Of a stretch of DNA of 64,000 nucleotides, positions 25,262 to 31,971 are shown in pieces (within the stretch, counting starts at the first letter, position 1; the number at the start of each line of letters is the position of its first letter). The notes below the pieces were generated by a model. It was not told the origin of the DNA. It made no database searches and was given only the letters and a program-made list of their open reading frames with translations. The position numbers were made by a program, and so were the translations under genes. This DNA is from Thermosulfurimonas marina (GTDB taxonomy: Bacteria; Desulfobacterota; Thermodesulfobacteria; Thermodesulfobacteriales; Thermodesulfobacteriaceae), in assembly GCF_012317585.1 (NCBI RefSeq), contig NZ_CP042909.1, positions 868,001 through 932,000 on the forward strand. The letters run 5' to 3'.

Positions 25262-25297
25262 CCCTTTCACCTCCTTTCCTCGTTTGCCAGAGCTTAA

Positions 25298-25313
25298 ATC
25301 AAGGGGCGTGCCA
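25298..25313 (-). promoter_or_regulatory. Probable sigma54 promoter of the lipoprotein operon
   Basis: On the minus strand TGGCACG-CCCC-TTGAT: a perfect -24 box and a -12 box with GA in place of GC. Predicted start is near 25287, 26 nt before the ATG, leaving room for its ribosome site. The imperfect -12 lowers confidence. Confidence 0.55.
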
Positions 25314-25363
25314 AAACCGGAAACCCTTGTTTCCCAAGAGATCAGGGAAAAAGCCGCGCTCTC

Positions 25364-25404
25364 CCTTCGACGAAATTTCCGAATCCTTCGACGAAATCGT
25401 CGAA
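25364..25404. promoter_or_regulatory. Paired activator-site candidate (21-bp spaced repeats with a palindrome)
   Basis: The 13-mer CCTTCGACGAAAT occurs at 25364 and again at 25385, exactly 21 bp apart (two helical turns). The second copy extends into the palindrome TTCGACGA-AA-TCGTCGAA (25387-25404). It lies 56-96 bp upstream of the predicted plus-strand start and 77-117 bp from the minus-strand one. Those distances suit an enhancer for the NtrC-type regulator encoded at 27035. Confidence 0.65.
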
Positions 25405-25433
25405 AGGGCAGGCGGCAAGAGAGGGCTGGCCGG

Positions 25434-25449
25434 GGGCACAGATCTTGCA
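25434..25449 (+). promoter_or_regulatory. Sigma54 promoter facing the secreted protein-kinase-regulator operon
   Basis: GGGCACAGATCTTGCA matches the consensus TGGCACG-N4-TTGCW at all key places: GG at 25435-25436 and GC at 25447-25448, 12 nt apart. Predicted transcription start is near 25460, only about 5 nt before the ATG at 25465, so the leader would be very short. Confidence 0.65.
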
Positions 25450-25464
25450 TAAAATCCTTGTAGG

Positions 25465-25854
25465 ATGCGGAGTTTGTTGGCCTGGATCATCGTAAGCCTT
25501 CTCTTTTCCCTTCCCTGGGGAGTCAAGGCCGGGGCGGAGGATGGCTGTTTCCGGCAGCCGGTAGCCTTTAAGGGAAAAGTAATCCAGGTGAGACCACCCC
25601 TTCTTGTAGTTCGGAATCGACAAAAGATCTATTTCGTCCGCCTAGGGCCTCTTCGTCTCTGGCAAGAACTGGGGGTGTCTCTTCGTCCCGGAGATCGGGT
25701 AGGGGTGCGGGGCTGGCTTTGCGGGGAGGTAGTGCTCCCGGAGGTCATTCGTTATCCCGGAGGAAAGGTCCGCTTTCGGGACCAGTGGGGGCGCCCTCTT
25801 TGGCGCAGGCGCTGGTGGCCCGGTCCCCGAAGGAGGTTCTGGCACCGGTGGTGA
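25465..25854 (+). CDS. Secreted OB-fold-like protein with Arg/Trp-rich tail
   Basis: The 129-residue protein has a signal peptide (SLLAWIIVSLLFSLPWGVKA). The mature part begins GAEDGCFRQPVAFKGKVIQV and runs as beta strands (LLVVRNRQKIYFVRLG, LRPGDRVGVRGWLCG, KVRFRDQWG), which suggests a small barrel such as an OB fold. Two cysteines are present. The last 20 residues are crowded with Arg and Trp (LWRRRWWPG, RRRFWHRW). I do not recognise a family. It overlaps the kinase start by 7 nt, so it may be the input partner of that sensor. Confidence 0.7.
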   Translation: MRSLLAWIIVSLLFSLPWGVKAGAEDGCFRQPVAFKGKVIQVRPPLLVVRNRQKIYFVRLGPLRLWQELGVSLRPGDRVGVRGWLCGEVVLPEVIRYPGGKVRFRDQWGRPLWRRRWWPGPRRRFWHRW

Positions 25855-27068
25855 AGGGCTGGCGGACTCTGGCGGCGGTGGGAGCGGGACTCCTGGTGGC
25901 CACCTTTGTGGCCGAAGCCTTCCTCCTGCGGCGGACCCTTTCCGAACACCAGCGCTTTGAGGCTGCGGCCCGGCTAGGGATGCTCGAAAGCCGTCTCACA
26001 AGCTACCTGGAGTTGCTGGCCGTGCTTCCCGAGCCCCCGGCCTATCTTCGCACTCTGGCCTGGCTCACCGATGAACTCCAGAGTGATCCCGGTCTGGTGG
26101 GGGTGCGCATCCTGGAGGGCTCCCACGTACTCCTGGACACCTTTCCCACCAATCTTTCCGGAATTTCCCCCTCCTGGGAACGCTGCCCCAAAGGGTACCG
26201 TTCGGGAAACCTCTACTTTCTTTGTCGAGAAAGCGAACTGGCCCCGGGACGGCGTTTCCGTCTGCTCGTGGTCTTTGACGCCAGTATCTCCAACCTCCTT
26301 TTTCAGGAAGCCCTCTGGGCCAGTGCCCTGATCCTTTTGGGGGCCTTGATGGTGCTCCTGGGAGGGGCCTACTATCTGGCCCGCACCGAGAAGAAGGCCC
26401 GGGAGCTTGAAAAGTGTCTTTCGGCCTCGGAGAGACTGGCCACTCTGGGACGTCTTTCGGCCATGATCGCCCACGAGATCCGCAACCCGCTCCACACCCT
26501 CTCCCTGGCTTTTCAGTATGCCCTTGAAGATCCGGAAGCCCTCCGAGAAAACCGGGCCCTGATTCAGAGGGAAATCCAGCGCCTTTCCGAGCTCACCGCA
26601 GAACTCCTCACCCTGGACCGGGGCCTGGAAATCCGTCCGGAAAGGCTGCATCCGGAAGAGGTGGTGGTGGAAATAGAATCTCGGTTCCGGGAAAAATTCC
26701 GGGCCCGGGGACTCTCCTGGGAGGCCTCTTGGGAGGACTTTGCGTTTTCCGGAGACCGTCGCTGGCTCTTGCGGGCCTTGGCCAATCTCCTGCAAAATGC
26801 CCTTCTGGCCCCTTCCGGACATCAGGTAAAGCTTTCGGTCTTTCGGGAAGGCCGGGAGGCGGTCTTTCGGGTGTGTAACACCGGAACCAGGCTCCCTTCC
26901 GTTCCTCCGGAGCGTCTCTTTGAAGCCTTTTTCACCACCCGGAACGAAGGCTTCGGAATAGGGCTCTATCTGGTGAAACAGGTGGCCGAGGCCCACGGAG
27001 GCCGGGTACAGGTCCGGGAAAAAGGAGGCTGGGTATGCTTCGAAATGAGGCTCCCCTGGTCCTCTTAG
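25848..27068 (+). CDS. Membrane sensor histidine kinase
   Basis: I choose GTG 25848 (AGGAGG 11 nt upstream; GTG 25851 also possible) over a longer frame from 25719. The 406-residue protein has one N-terminal membrane segment (about 8-25), a periplasmic sensor of roughly 130 residues, a second membrane segment (about 160-182), a HisKA dimerisation helix with the phospho-acceptor in SAMIAHEIRNPLH, and a HATPase domain (N box LANLLQNALLA; FEAFFTTRNEGFGIGLYLVK). The G1 box reads NTGT, with Asn where Asp is typical. It is the partner of the adjacent regulator, which overlaps it by 34 nt. Confidence 0.88.
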   Translation: MVKGWRTLAAVGAGLLVATFVAEAFLLRRTLSEHQRFEAAARLGMLESRLTSYLELLAVLPEPPAYLRTLAWLTDELQSDPGLVGVRILEGSHVLLDTFPTNLSGISPSWERCPKGYRSGNLYFLCRESELAPGRRFRLLVVFDASISNLLFQEALWASALILLGALMVLLGGAYYLARTEKKARELEKCLSASERLATLGRLSAMIAHEIRNPLHTLSLAFQYALEDPEALRENRALIQREIQRLSELTAELLTLDRGLEIRPERLHPEEVVVEIESRFREKFRARGLSWEASWEDFAFSGDRRWLLRALANLLQNALLAPSGHQVKLSVFREGREAVFRVCNTGTRLPSVPPERLFEAFFTTRNEGFGIGLYLVKQVAEAHGGRVQVREKGGWVCFEMRLPWSS

Positions 27069-28399
27069 TGGAGGACGAGGCCCCTCAACGGGCCCTTTTA
27101 CGGAAATATCTGGAAAGGCGGGGCTTTCGCGTAGCCGAAAGTGCCTCGGCCGCCGAGGCCTTGAGCGCCGCCGAAAGTCTCCCGGAGATCATTCTCCTGG
27201 ATTGGCGCCTTCCGGACGAAGACGGACTTTCCCTTCTTCCCAAGCTCAGGGAAAAGAGCCCCCTTTCGGCCATCATCATGCTTACGGCCTTTGCCACGGT
27301 AGAGCGGGCGGTGGAGGCCATGCGTCTTGGGGCCTATCACTACCTTACCAAGCCGGTAAACCTGGAAGAGCTCATCTTGATTATAGAAAAGGCCCTTCAG
27401 GAAAGGCGCCTCCGGATGGAGGTGGAAGATCTTCGGCGGAGGCTTTCGGCCCTGAGTCCTCCGGAGGTTGAGGGGGTGGTGGCCGAGAGTCCGGCCATGC
27501 GGGAGGTCCTCTCGCTTATCGCCCGGGTAGCTCCCACGGAGGCCACGGTCCTTCTGGTGGGAGAATCCGGGACAGGAAAGGAGGTCCTGGCCGGACTTCT
27601 CCATCGCTTGAGCCCTCGAAAGGACCAGCCCTTTCTCAAGATCAACTGTGCGGCTATTCCCGAGGGGCTCCTGGAGTCTGAGCTTTTCGGTCACGAACGC
27701 GGAGCCTTCACCGGAGCCGACCGGACCAAACCGGGGCTCCTCGAAGAAGCCGGAGAGGGCACGGTCTTTCTCGACGAGATCGGGGAACTGCCCCTTTCTC
27801 TACAGGCCAAGCTCCTCCGAGTGCTCCAGGACGGGACTTTCCGCCGGGTGGGAGGCACCCGGGAATTGCGCTGCCGGGCCAGGATCGTAGCGGCCACCAA
27901 CCGGGATCTGGCTCGCATGGTCCGGGAGGGAACCTTTCGGGAGGATCTTTACTGGCGTCTGGCGGTGATTACCCTCCGCCTCCCTCCCCTGCGAGAAAGG
28001 AGGGAGGATATTTTGCCTCTGGCCGAACATTTCCTGCGGGAGTTTTCCCGAAAGTATGGGAAAGAATTGCAGGGTTTCTCCCGGGAAGCCCTGCAGAGGC
28101 TTCTTTCTCACGGCTATCCGGGAAACGTGCGGGAACTGCGCAATATCCTGGAGCGGGCGGTCATCCTGGCCGAGGGTCCCCTGATCACCGAAAGGGACCT
28201 CACCTTTCCCGAGGAAGACTCTACGGAACTTACCCGAAAACTCTGGGAGTTACCCCTTCCCGAGGCGGTGGAGCTTCTGGAAAGAAGGCGCATCGAGGAG
28301 GCCCTGCGTCTGGCCGAAGGAGTGAAGACCCAGGCGGCCGAACTCCTCGGGATCTCCGAAAGGGCCCTGCGTTACAAGCTTGAGCGTTACGGACTTTGA
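27035..28399 (+). CDS. NtrC-family sigma54-dependent response regulator
   Basis: The 454-residue protein has a receiver domain (about 8-120; phospho-Asp in IILLDWRLPDEDG, Lys in YLTKPV), a central AAA+ domain (about 148-380) and a C-terminal Fis-type HTH (TQAAELLGISERALRYKLER). The AAA+ part shows Walker A GESGTGKE, the sigma54-contact loop ELFGHERGAFTGA, Walker B TVFLDEIGELP and the R-finger region. It activates sigma54 RNA polymerase by ATP hydrolysis. The predicted sigma54 promoters and paired repeats upstream of its own operon suggest autoregulation. Its 3' end overlaps the convergent Nudix gene by 13 nt. Confidence 0.94.
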   Translation: MLRNEAPLVLLVEDEAPQRALLRKYLERRGFRVAESASAAEALSAAESLPEIILLDWRLPDEDGLSLLPKLREKSPLSAIIMLTAFATVERAVEAMRLGAYHYLTKPVNLEELILIIEKALQERRLRMEVEDLRRRLSALSPPEVEGVVAESPAMREVLSLIARVAPTEATVLLVGESGTGKEVLAGLLHRLSPRKDQPFLKINCAAIPEGLLESELFGHERGAFTGADRTKPGLLEEAGEGTVFLDEIGELPLSLQAKLLRVLQDGTFRRVGGTRELRCRARIVAATNRDLARMVREGTFREDLYWRLAVITLRLPPLRERREDILPLAEHFLREFSRKYGKELQGFSREALQRLLSHGYPGNVRELRNILERAVILAEGPLITERDLTFPEEDSTELTRKLWELPLPEAVELLERRRIEEALRLAEGVKTQAAELLGISERALRYKLERYGL

Positions 28400-28938
28400 A
28401 AAACTTTGTGCCGAAACTTTTCCCAAAGAAGCCGAAAGGTGGGCGTAAACTCTTCCGGCCTCTGACGCAGCCATTCTTCGATCTCTTCCGGAGAAAACCA
28501 GCGGCCCTCTTCGATCTCCATAGGGTTGGGTCGAGGAGTCTTGCGGGTGGTCCCGGAAAAGAGCACTACAAATTCGTAGCCCGTTTCTTCGGAGGCGGGA
28601 AGGCGCCCTACTTCGGAAAGGCCGCAGAGAAGCCCCAGCTCCTCCTTCAATTCCCGTCGAGCGGCCACGGAATAGGGTTCCCTGGGGGCTACGTGCCCGG
28701 AGGCCGAAGAATCCCATTTTTCGGGATTTTCGTCCTTGAGGCGAGAGCGTTTCTGGAGGTAAAGCCGGCCTTCAGGGTTGAGGATCCAGACATGGACGGC
28801 CTTGTGGAAGAGCTTCTGTTCGTGGACCTTCCCTCGGGGCAGAAGCCCCATGATGTTTCCGAATTGATCCACGACTTCCAATATTTCTAGGAGCATTCTT
28901 TCCGGACTATCTTTTTTCTTCCTACCCCTTTTGGCCAT
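28387..28938 (-). CDS. Nudix hydrolase, IPP-isomerase-like subgroup
   Basis: A 183-residue protein with a complete Nudix box: GHVAPRE, then RELKEELGL (G-x5-E-x7-REUxEExGU pattern) near residues 80-102. The N-terminal part EVVDQFGNIMGLLPRGKVHE and LFHKAVHVWILNPEGRLYLQKRS resembles the IDI-like Nudix subgroup (YfcD type). It probably cleaves a nucleoside-diphosphate-linked substrate, which cannot be named. It overlaps the larB start by 17 nt, so it is cotranscribed downstream of larB. Confidence 0.85.
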   Translation of the reverse strand: MAKRGRKKKDSPERMLLEILEVVDQFGNIMGLLPRGKVHEQKLFHKAVHVWILNPEGRLYLQKRSRLKDENPEKWDSSASGHVAPREPYSVAARRELKEELGLLCGLSEVGRLPASEETGYEFVVLFSGTTRKTPRPNPMEIEEGRWFSPEEIEEWLRQRPEEFTPTFRLLWEKFRHKVFQSP

Positions 28939-29689
28939 TTTCTTCCTCTACCAGGTGATTAATTATACTTGCAAAATAGGCCGCTCCCACCCCGTTGTCA
29001 ATATTGACTACCGCCACTCCGGGAGCGCAGGTATTCAGCATGGTAAGGAGGGCGGCCAGGCCCCCGAAACTGGCCCCGTAGCCCACACTGGTAGGCACGG
29101 CGATCACCGGGCGATCCACCAGACCGGCCACCACTCCCGGCAGGGCCCCCTCCATCCCGGCCACCACGATGAGGGCCCGGGCGGAGAGCAATTCCTCCCT
29201 TACGGCCCAGAGGCGGTGGATCCCGGCCACCCCTACGTCGTAAAAGGTCCGGACCCGGTTGCCGAAATATTCTGCCGCCACCCGGGCCTCCTCGGCCACG
29301 GGAAGGTCCGCGGTCCCCGCCGAGATCACCGCCACCAGTCCTCGCCCCTCGGGAGGTCTTTCCCGGGTGAGGATCCGGGCCCGCTCATGGTAGCGGAGGC
29401 CCGGAAATTCCCGCAAGAGGCCCTCTGCCCTCTCCGGGTCCAAGCGGGTGATCATGAGGGGGAGATCCCGGGCCAGGAAACTGTGCACGATCTTCCGAAG
29501 TTCCCCCTCGGTCTTTCCCGGGGCATAAACGATTTCCGGGAAGTGTTTCCTCAGGGCCCGGTGATGGTCCAGACGGACACTTCCCAGATCTTCGTAAGGA
29601 AGACCCTCCAGCTCCCGAAGGGCCTCTTCTACCGAAAGTTCTTTCCCCTGAACCTTTTCCAGGAGTTCCCGCAGGCGCTCACGGGTCAT
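28922..29689 (-). CDS. larB: Nickel-pincer nucleotide cofactor biosynthesis protein LarB
   Basis: LarB carboxylates the pyridinium ring of NaAD and hydrolyses its phosphoanhydride, the first step of the nickel-pincer nucleotide cofactor. The 255-residue protein has an N-terminal helical part (LSVEEALRELEGLPYEDLG, VRLDHHRALRKHFPEIVYA), then a PurE-like domain: VISAGTADLPVAEEA, YDVGVAGIHRLW, VVAGMEGALPGVVAGLVDRP and AVPTSVGYGASFGG. No larC or larE is in the window. It overlaps the upstream 197-residue unknown gene by 4 nt. Confidence 0.9.
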   Translation of the reverse strand: MTRERLRELLEKVQGKELSVEEALRELEGLPYEDLGSVRLDHHRALRKHFPEIVYAPGKTEGELRKIVHSFLARDLPLMITRLDPERAEGLLREFPGLRYHERARILTRERPPEGRGLVAVISAGTADLPVAEEARVAAEYFGNRVRTFYDVGVAGIHRLWAVREELLSARALIVVAGMEGALPGVVAGLVDRPVIAVPTSVGYGASFGGLAALLTMLNTCAPGVAVVNIDNGVGAAYFASIINHLVEEENGQKG

Positions 29690-30279
29690 CCGGAAAGGGC
29701 CCTCTCAAAGATCCCTTTGAGGTAATCCAGCTGGCGCTGGTACTGGGGATCGAGCTGGTCGCGCACCTTCCGCCATTCCTCCTGGAACTGCGGATGCATT
29801 TCCACCTCCACTTTCACCTTGACCCCCATCTGGTTGCTCAGGGCCTCTTCCACTCCAGCCAGTTGGGTCTCAAATTGTTGTTTGAGTTGCTGGTAAAGGG
29901 CCTCCCGGTGGTTAAGGTATTGCTGGAGGAGTTTTTCGATCTCCCGGGTGAGATTCTTGATCTCCGGGAAGGCGGAGAAGACGGCCTCTAGTCCCTGAAG
30001 GGCCTTTTGACAATCCTTGAGGGCCATCTCATCCCGGGGGAGGACGATGTTTCGCAGGAGGGTCTCCACCACCCCCCGGACCACCGGAAGACGTTCCTCC
30101 GGGGAAAGCTTGGCTATCTCGGCCGCCAGATCCACTTCTCCTTCCGGACTCAAATAGCGGGCCGCCAGCCGCTGCCCCTTCTCCCGAAGTTCCTGGGCCC
30201 GCAATTCTTCCTTGGAGGCCTTGCCGATCTTTTCGGCCTTCTCCAAAGCGATCTCCAGAGCACTCTTGATCTCTCCCAT
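29686..30279 (-). CDS. Helical cytosolic protein of unknown function upstream of larB
   Basis: I start at ATG 30279, with GGGGGAGGGAC before it. The 197 residues are mostly charged helix with coiled-coil character (about residues 95-150: NLTREIEKLLQQYLNHREAL, QQLKQQFETQLAGVEEALSN). There is no signal, membrane segment or cysteine motif apart from a single DCQKAL. No family is recognised. It overlaps larB by 4 nt, so it may assist LarB or simply share its promoter. It is divergent from the Hdr/Mvh operon; the 118-nt gap contains no site I can defend. Confidence 0.75.
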   Translation of the reverse strand: MGEIKSALEIALEKAEKIGKASKEELRAQELREKGQRLAARYLSPEGEVDLAAEIAKLSPEERLPVVRGVVETLLRNIVLPRDEMALKDCQKALQGLEAVFSAFPEIKNLTREIEKLLQQYLNHREALYQQLKQQFETQLAGVEEALSNQMGVKVKVEVEMHPQFQEEWRKVRDQLDPQYQRQLDYLKGIFERALSG

Positions 30280-30397
30280 GTCCCTCCCCCTGAAGGTATT
30301 GTAGGGCCCTTTCAAAGTTAAAACAGGAAAACCTCTTTGGCCAGTCGGCCTCGAAAGAATTTCCCTGACCAGATTTTGATGTTAAAAACAAAAAGGT

Positions 30398-31192
30398 ATG
30401 TCCCGGGAGTGGCAGGTAGAAGAGCTCTTGGCCGAAGTCCGCAGGCGGGGGTACTCCCTTACCCGAAGGACCTTCCTTTACTACGTCCAGCTGGGGCTCC
30501 TTCCCAAGGGGGTCCGCAGAGGCCAGCCTTCGGGAGGAGTAAAGTTCTTTTACCCTCCGGAGACCCTGCCCCGCCTCTTAAAGATCCTAGAACTCAAAAA
30601 GGCCGGCCTTAAGCTCAAAGAGATCCGAGATAGACTGGGCCCCTTTTCGGAAGAAGAGGCCTTTCTTTCGGAAAAGGCGCCGGTTTCCGAAGAGGTCTTC
30701 TCCCGGGAGAAATTACGGAACTGTTCCCTTTGCGGGCTCTGTGGGGGGATCTGCCCAGTTTATGAAGAAATGGAGGTCCCTGCCTGGCGGGCCCTTCAGG
30801 CCTATCTGGAAAGAGAGCCCGGTCTCTGGGAGCTCAATACCCCCTGGATCTGTGTGGGCTGCTACCTCTGTCAGGAGGCCTGTCCGGAGGGGATCCCCCT
30901 TACCACCTTTCTTGAGGCCCTCCGGCGTGAGGCCCGCCGGAAAGGGACCCTGAAGATCTCCATGGCCGGGCAATGGCATCATCTTTTCTGGACCCTCCTG
31001 CAGGAGAGGGGCCGGAGCTTTGACTTCGGGGCCACCCATGCCTACCGGGTGCAGGTCCTGCGGGAAGGAGAGCGCCTGGAACTCATCCTCAAGCTCCCCT
31101 CAGGCTCCGGGGTGCGGCAGATCAAGCCCCCTCCTTCCCTGAAAAACCCCGAGCTTTTTCGGGAAATGCTGGCTGAGGTGGAGGGGAGCTAA
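30398..31192 (+). CDS. HdrC-like iron-sulfur subunit with N-terminal MerR-type HTH
   Basis: The 264-residue protein is a fusion. Residues about 4-75 form a MerR-type winged helix (RTFLYYVQLGLLPKGVRRG, FFYPPETLPRLLKILELKKA, LKLKEIRDRLG). After a linker (about 80-105) come two [4Fe-4S] motifs of HdrC: CSLCGLCGGICP (about 108) and CVGCYLCQEACPEGIP (about 152). A helical HdrC tail follows. HdrC passes electrons between HdrA and HdrB. The HTH could bind DNA or another subunit. hdrB starts on the stop codon (TAATG), so this is the first gene of the hdrCBA-mvhDGA operon. Confidence 0.88.
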   Translation: MSREWQVEELLAEVRRRGYSLTRRTFLYYVQLGLLPKGVRRGQPSGGVKFFYPPETLPRLLKILELKKAGLKLKEIRDRLGPFSEEEAFLSEKAPVSEEVFSREKLRNCSLCGLCGGICPVYEEMEVPAWRALQAYLEREPGLWELNTPWICVGCYLCQEACPEGIPLTTFLEALRREARRKGTLKISMAGQWHHLFWTLLQERGRSFDFGATHAYRVQVLREGERLELILKLPSGSGVRQIKPPPSLKNPELFREMLAEVEGS

Positions 31193-31971
31193 TGCACCTT
31201 TATTATTTCCCGGGGTGTGCCGCCTATCATCTGGCCCACTCCATGGATCAGGCCGTGGAGGCCCTCTTCGAGCTCTGGAGTCTCCCGGTGAAACGGCTTG
31301 CGGACTGGAATTGCTGTGGGGCCCGGGAGGTCTCGGCTAAGGCCCCGCGGGTGAGGTGGTTTCTCGCGGCCCGCAATCTGGCCCTGGCCGGAGAGGGGAT
31401 AGTCCTTACAGGCTGTAGCCTCTGCTATCACAATCTTCGCCGCACGGAAGAAGAACTTTTACAAAATGAATGGGAGCTAAACCAGCTCAACCGAGTTCTG
31501 GCCCGGGAGGGGCTGCGGTATGATCCTTCCCGGGTTCGCGTCCGGCACCTTCTCGATTTTTTAGTCCAAAAAGAAGTCCTATCCGGCGTCCCCCGAGCGA
31601 CTTCTTCTCCAAAATGGCCGGTGGTGGCCTATTACGGCTGTTTTTTGGCCCGTCCCTGGCCGGTATCTGAGGGTAGTTTGGAAAAGGTCTTGAAGCTTGC
31701 GGGTTATCGGGTCAAGGAATTTTCCCTGCGGGAGAGTTGCTGCGGCGGACACCTTCCCCGAAGTGACTCTCCGGTAATCGAGTCCCTCTGTAGGCGTCTT
31801 CTACAGGGGGCACAGGCCATAGGTGCGGAGATTGTGGCTGTAAGTTGTCCGGCCTGCCGAAGCAATCTCGAAATCTACGGGAGGGTCCCGGGGGTTCGGA
31901 TTCTCTATTTTTCAGAGCTTTTGGCCCTGGCCTTCGGGGTGCCCCCCTCCTATCTGGGTCTGGAGGGATGA
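31192..31971 (+). CDS. hdrB: HdrB-like heterodisulfide reductase subunit
   Basis: HdrB holds the active site of heterodisulfide reductases in two noncubane iron-sulfur clusters, each set by a CCG motif. Both are present in this 259-residue protein: GCAAYH / NCCGAREV / GCSLCYHN in the first half, and YYGCF / SCCGGH / SCPACRSN in the second. The native disulfide or other acceptor cannot be inferred: in bacteria without CoM-CoB the acceptor is unknown. It overlaps hdrC by 1 nt and hdrA by 4 nt. Confidence 0.93.
   Translation: MHLYYFPGCAAYHLAHSMDQAVEALFELWSLPVKRLADWNCCGAREVSAKAPRVRWFLAARNLALAGEGIVLTGCSLCYHNLRRTEEELLQNEWELNQLNRVLAREGLRYDPSRVRVRHLLDFLVQKEVLSGVPRATSSPKWPVVAYYGCFLARPWPVSEGSLEKVLKLAGYRVKEFSLRESCCGGHLPRSDSPVIESLCRRLLQGAQAIGAEIVAVSCPACRSNLEIYGRVPGVRILYFSELLALAFGVPPSYLGLEG

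Noticed and set aside
27000-27068. Inactive kinase because G1 has Asn in place of Asp
   Set aside because: Asn occurs at this place in other active histidine kinases, and the H, N and G2 boxes are intact.
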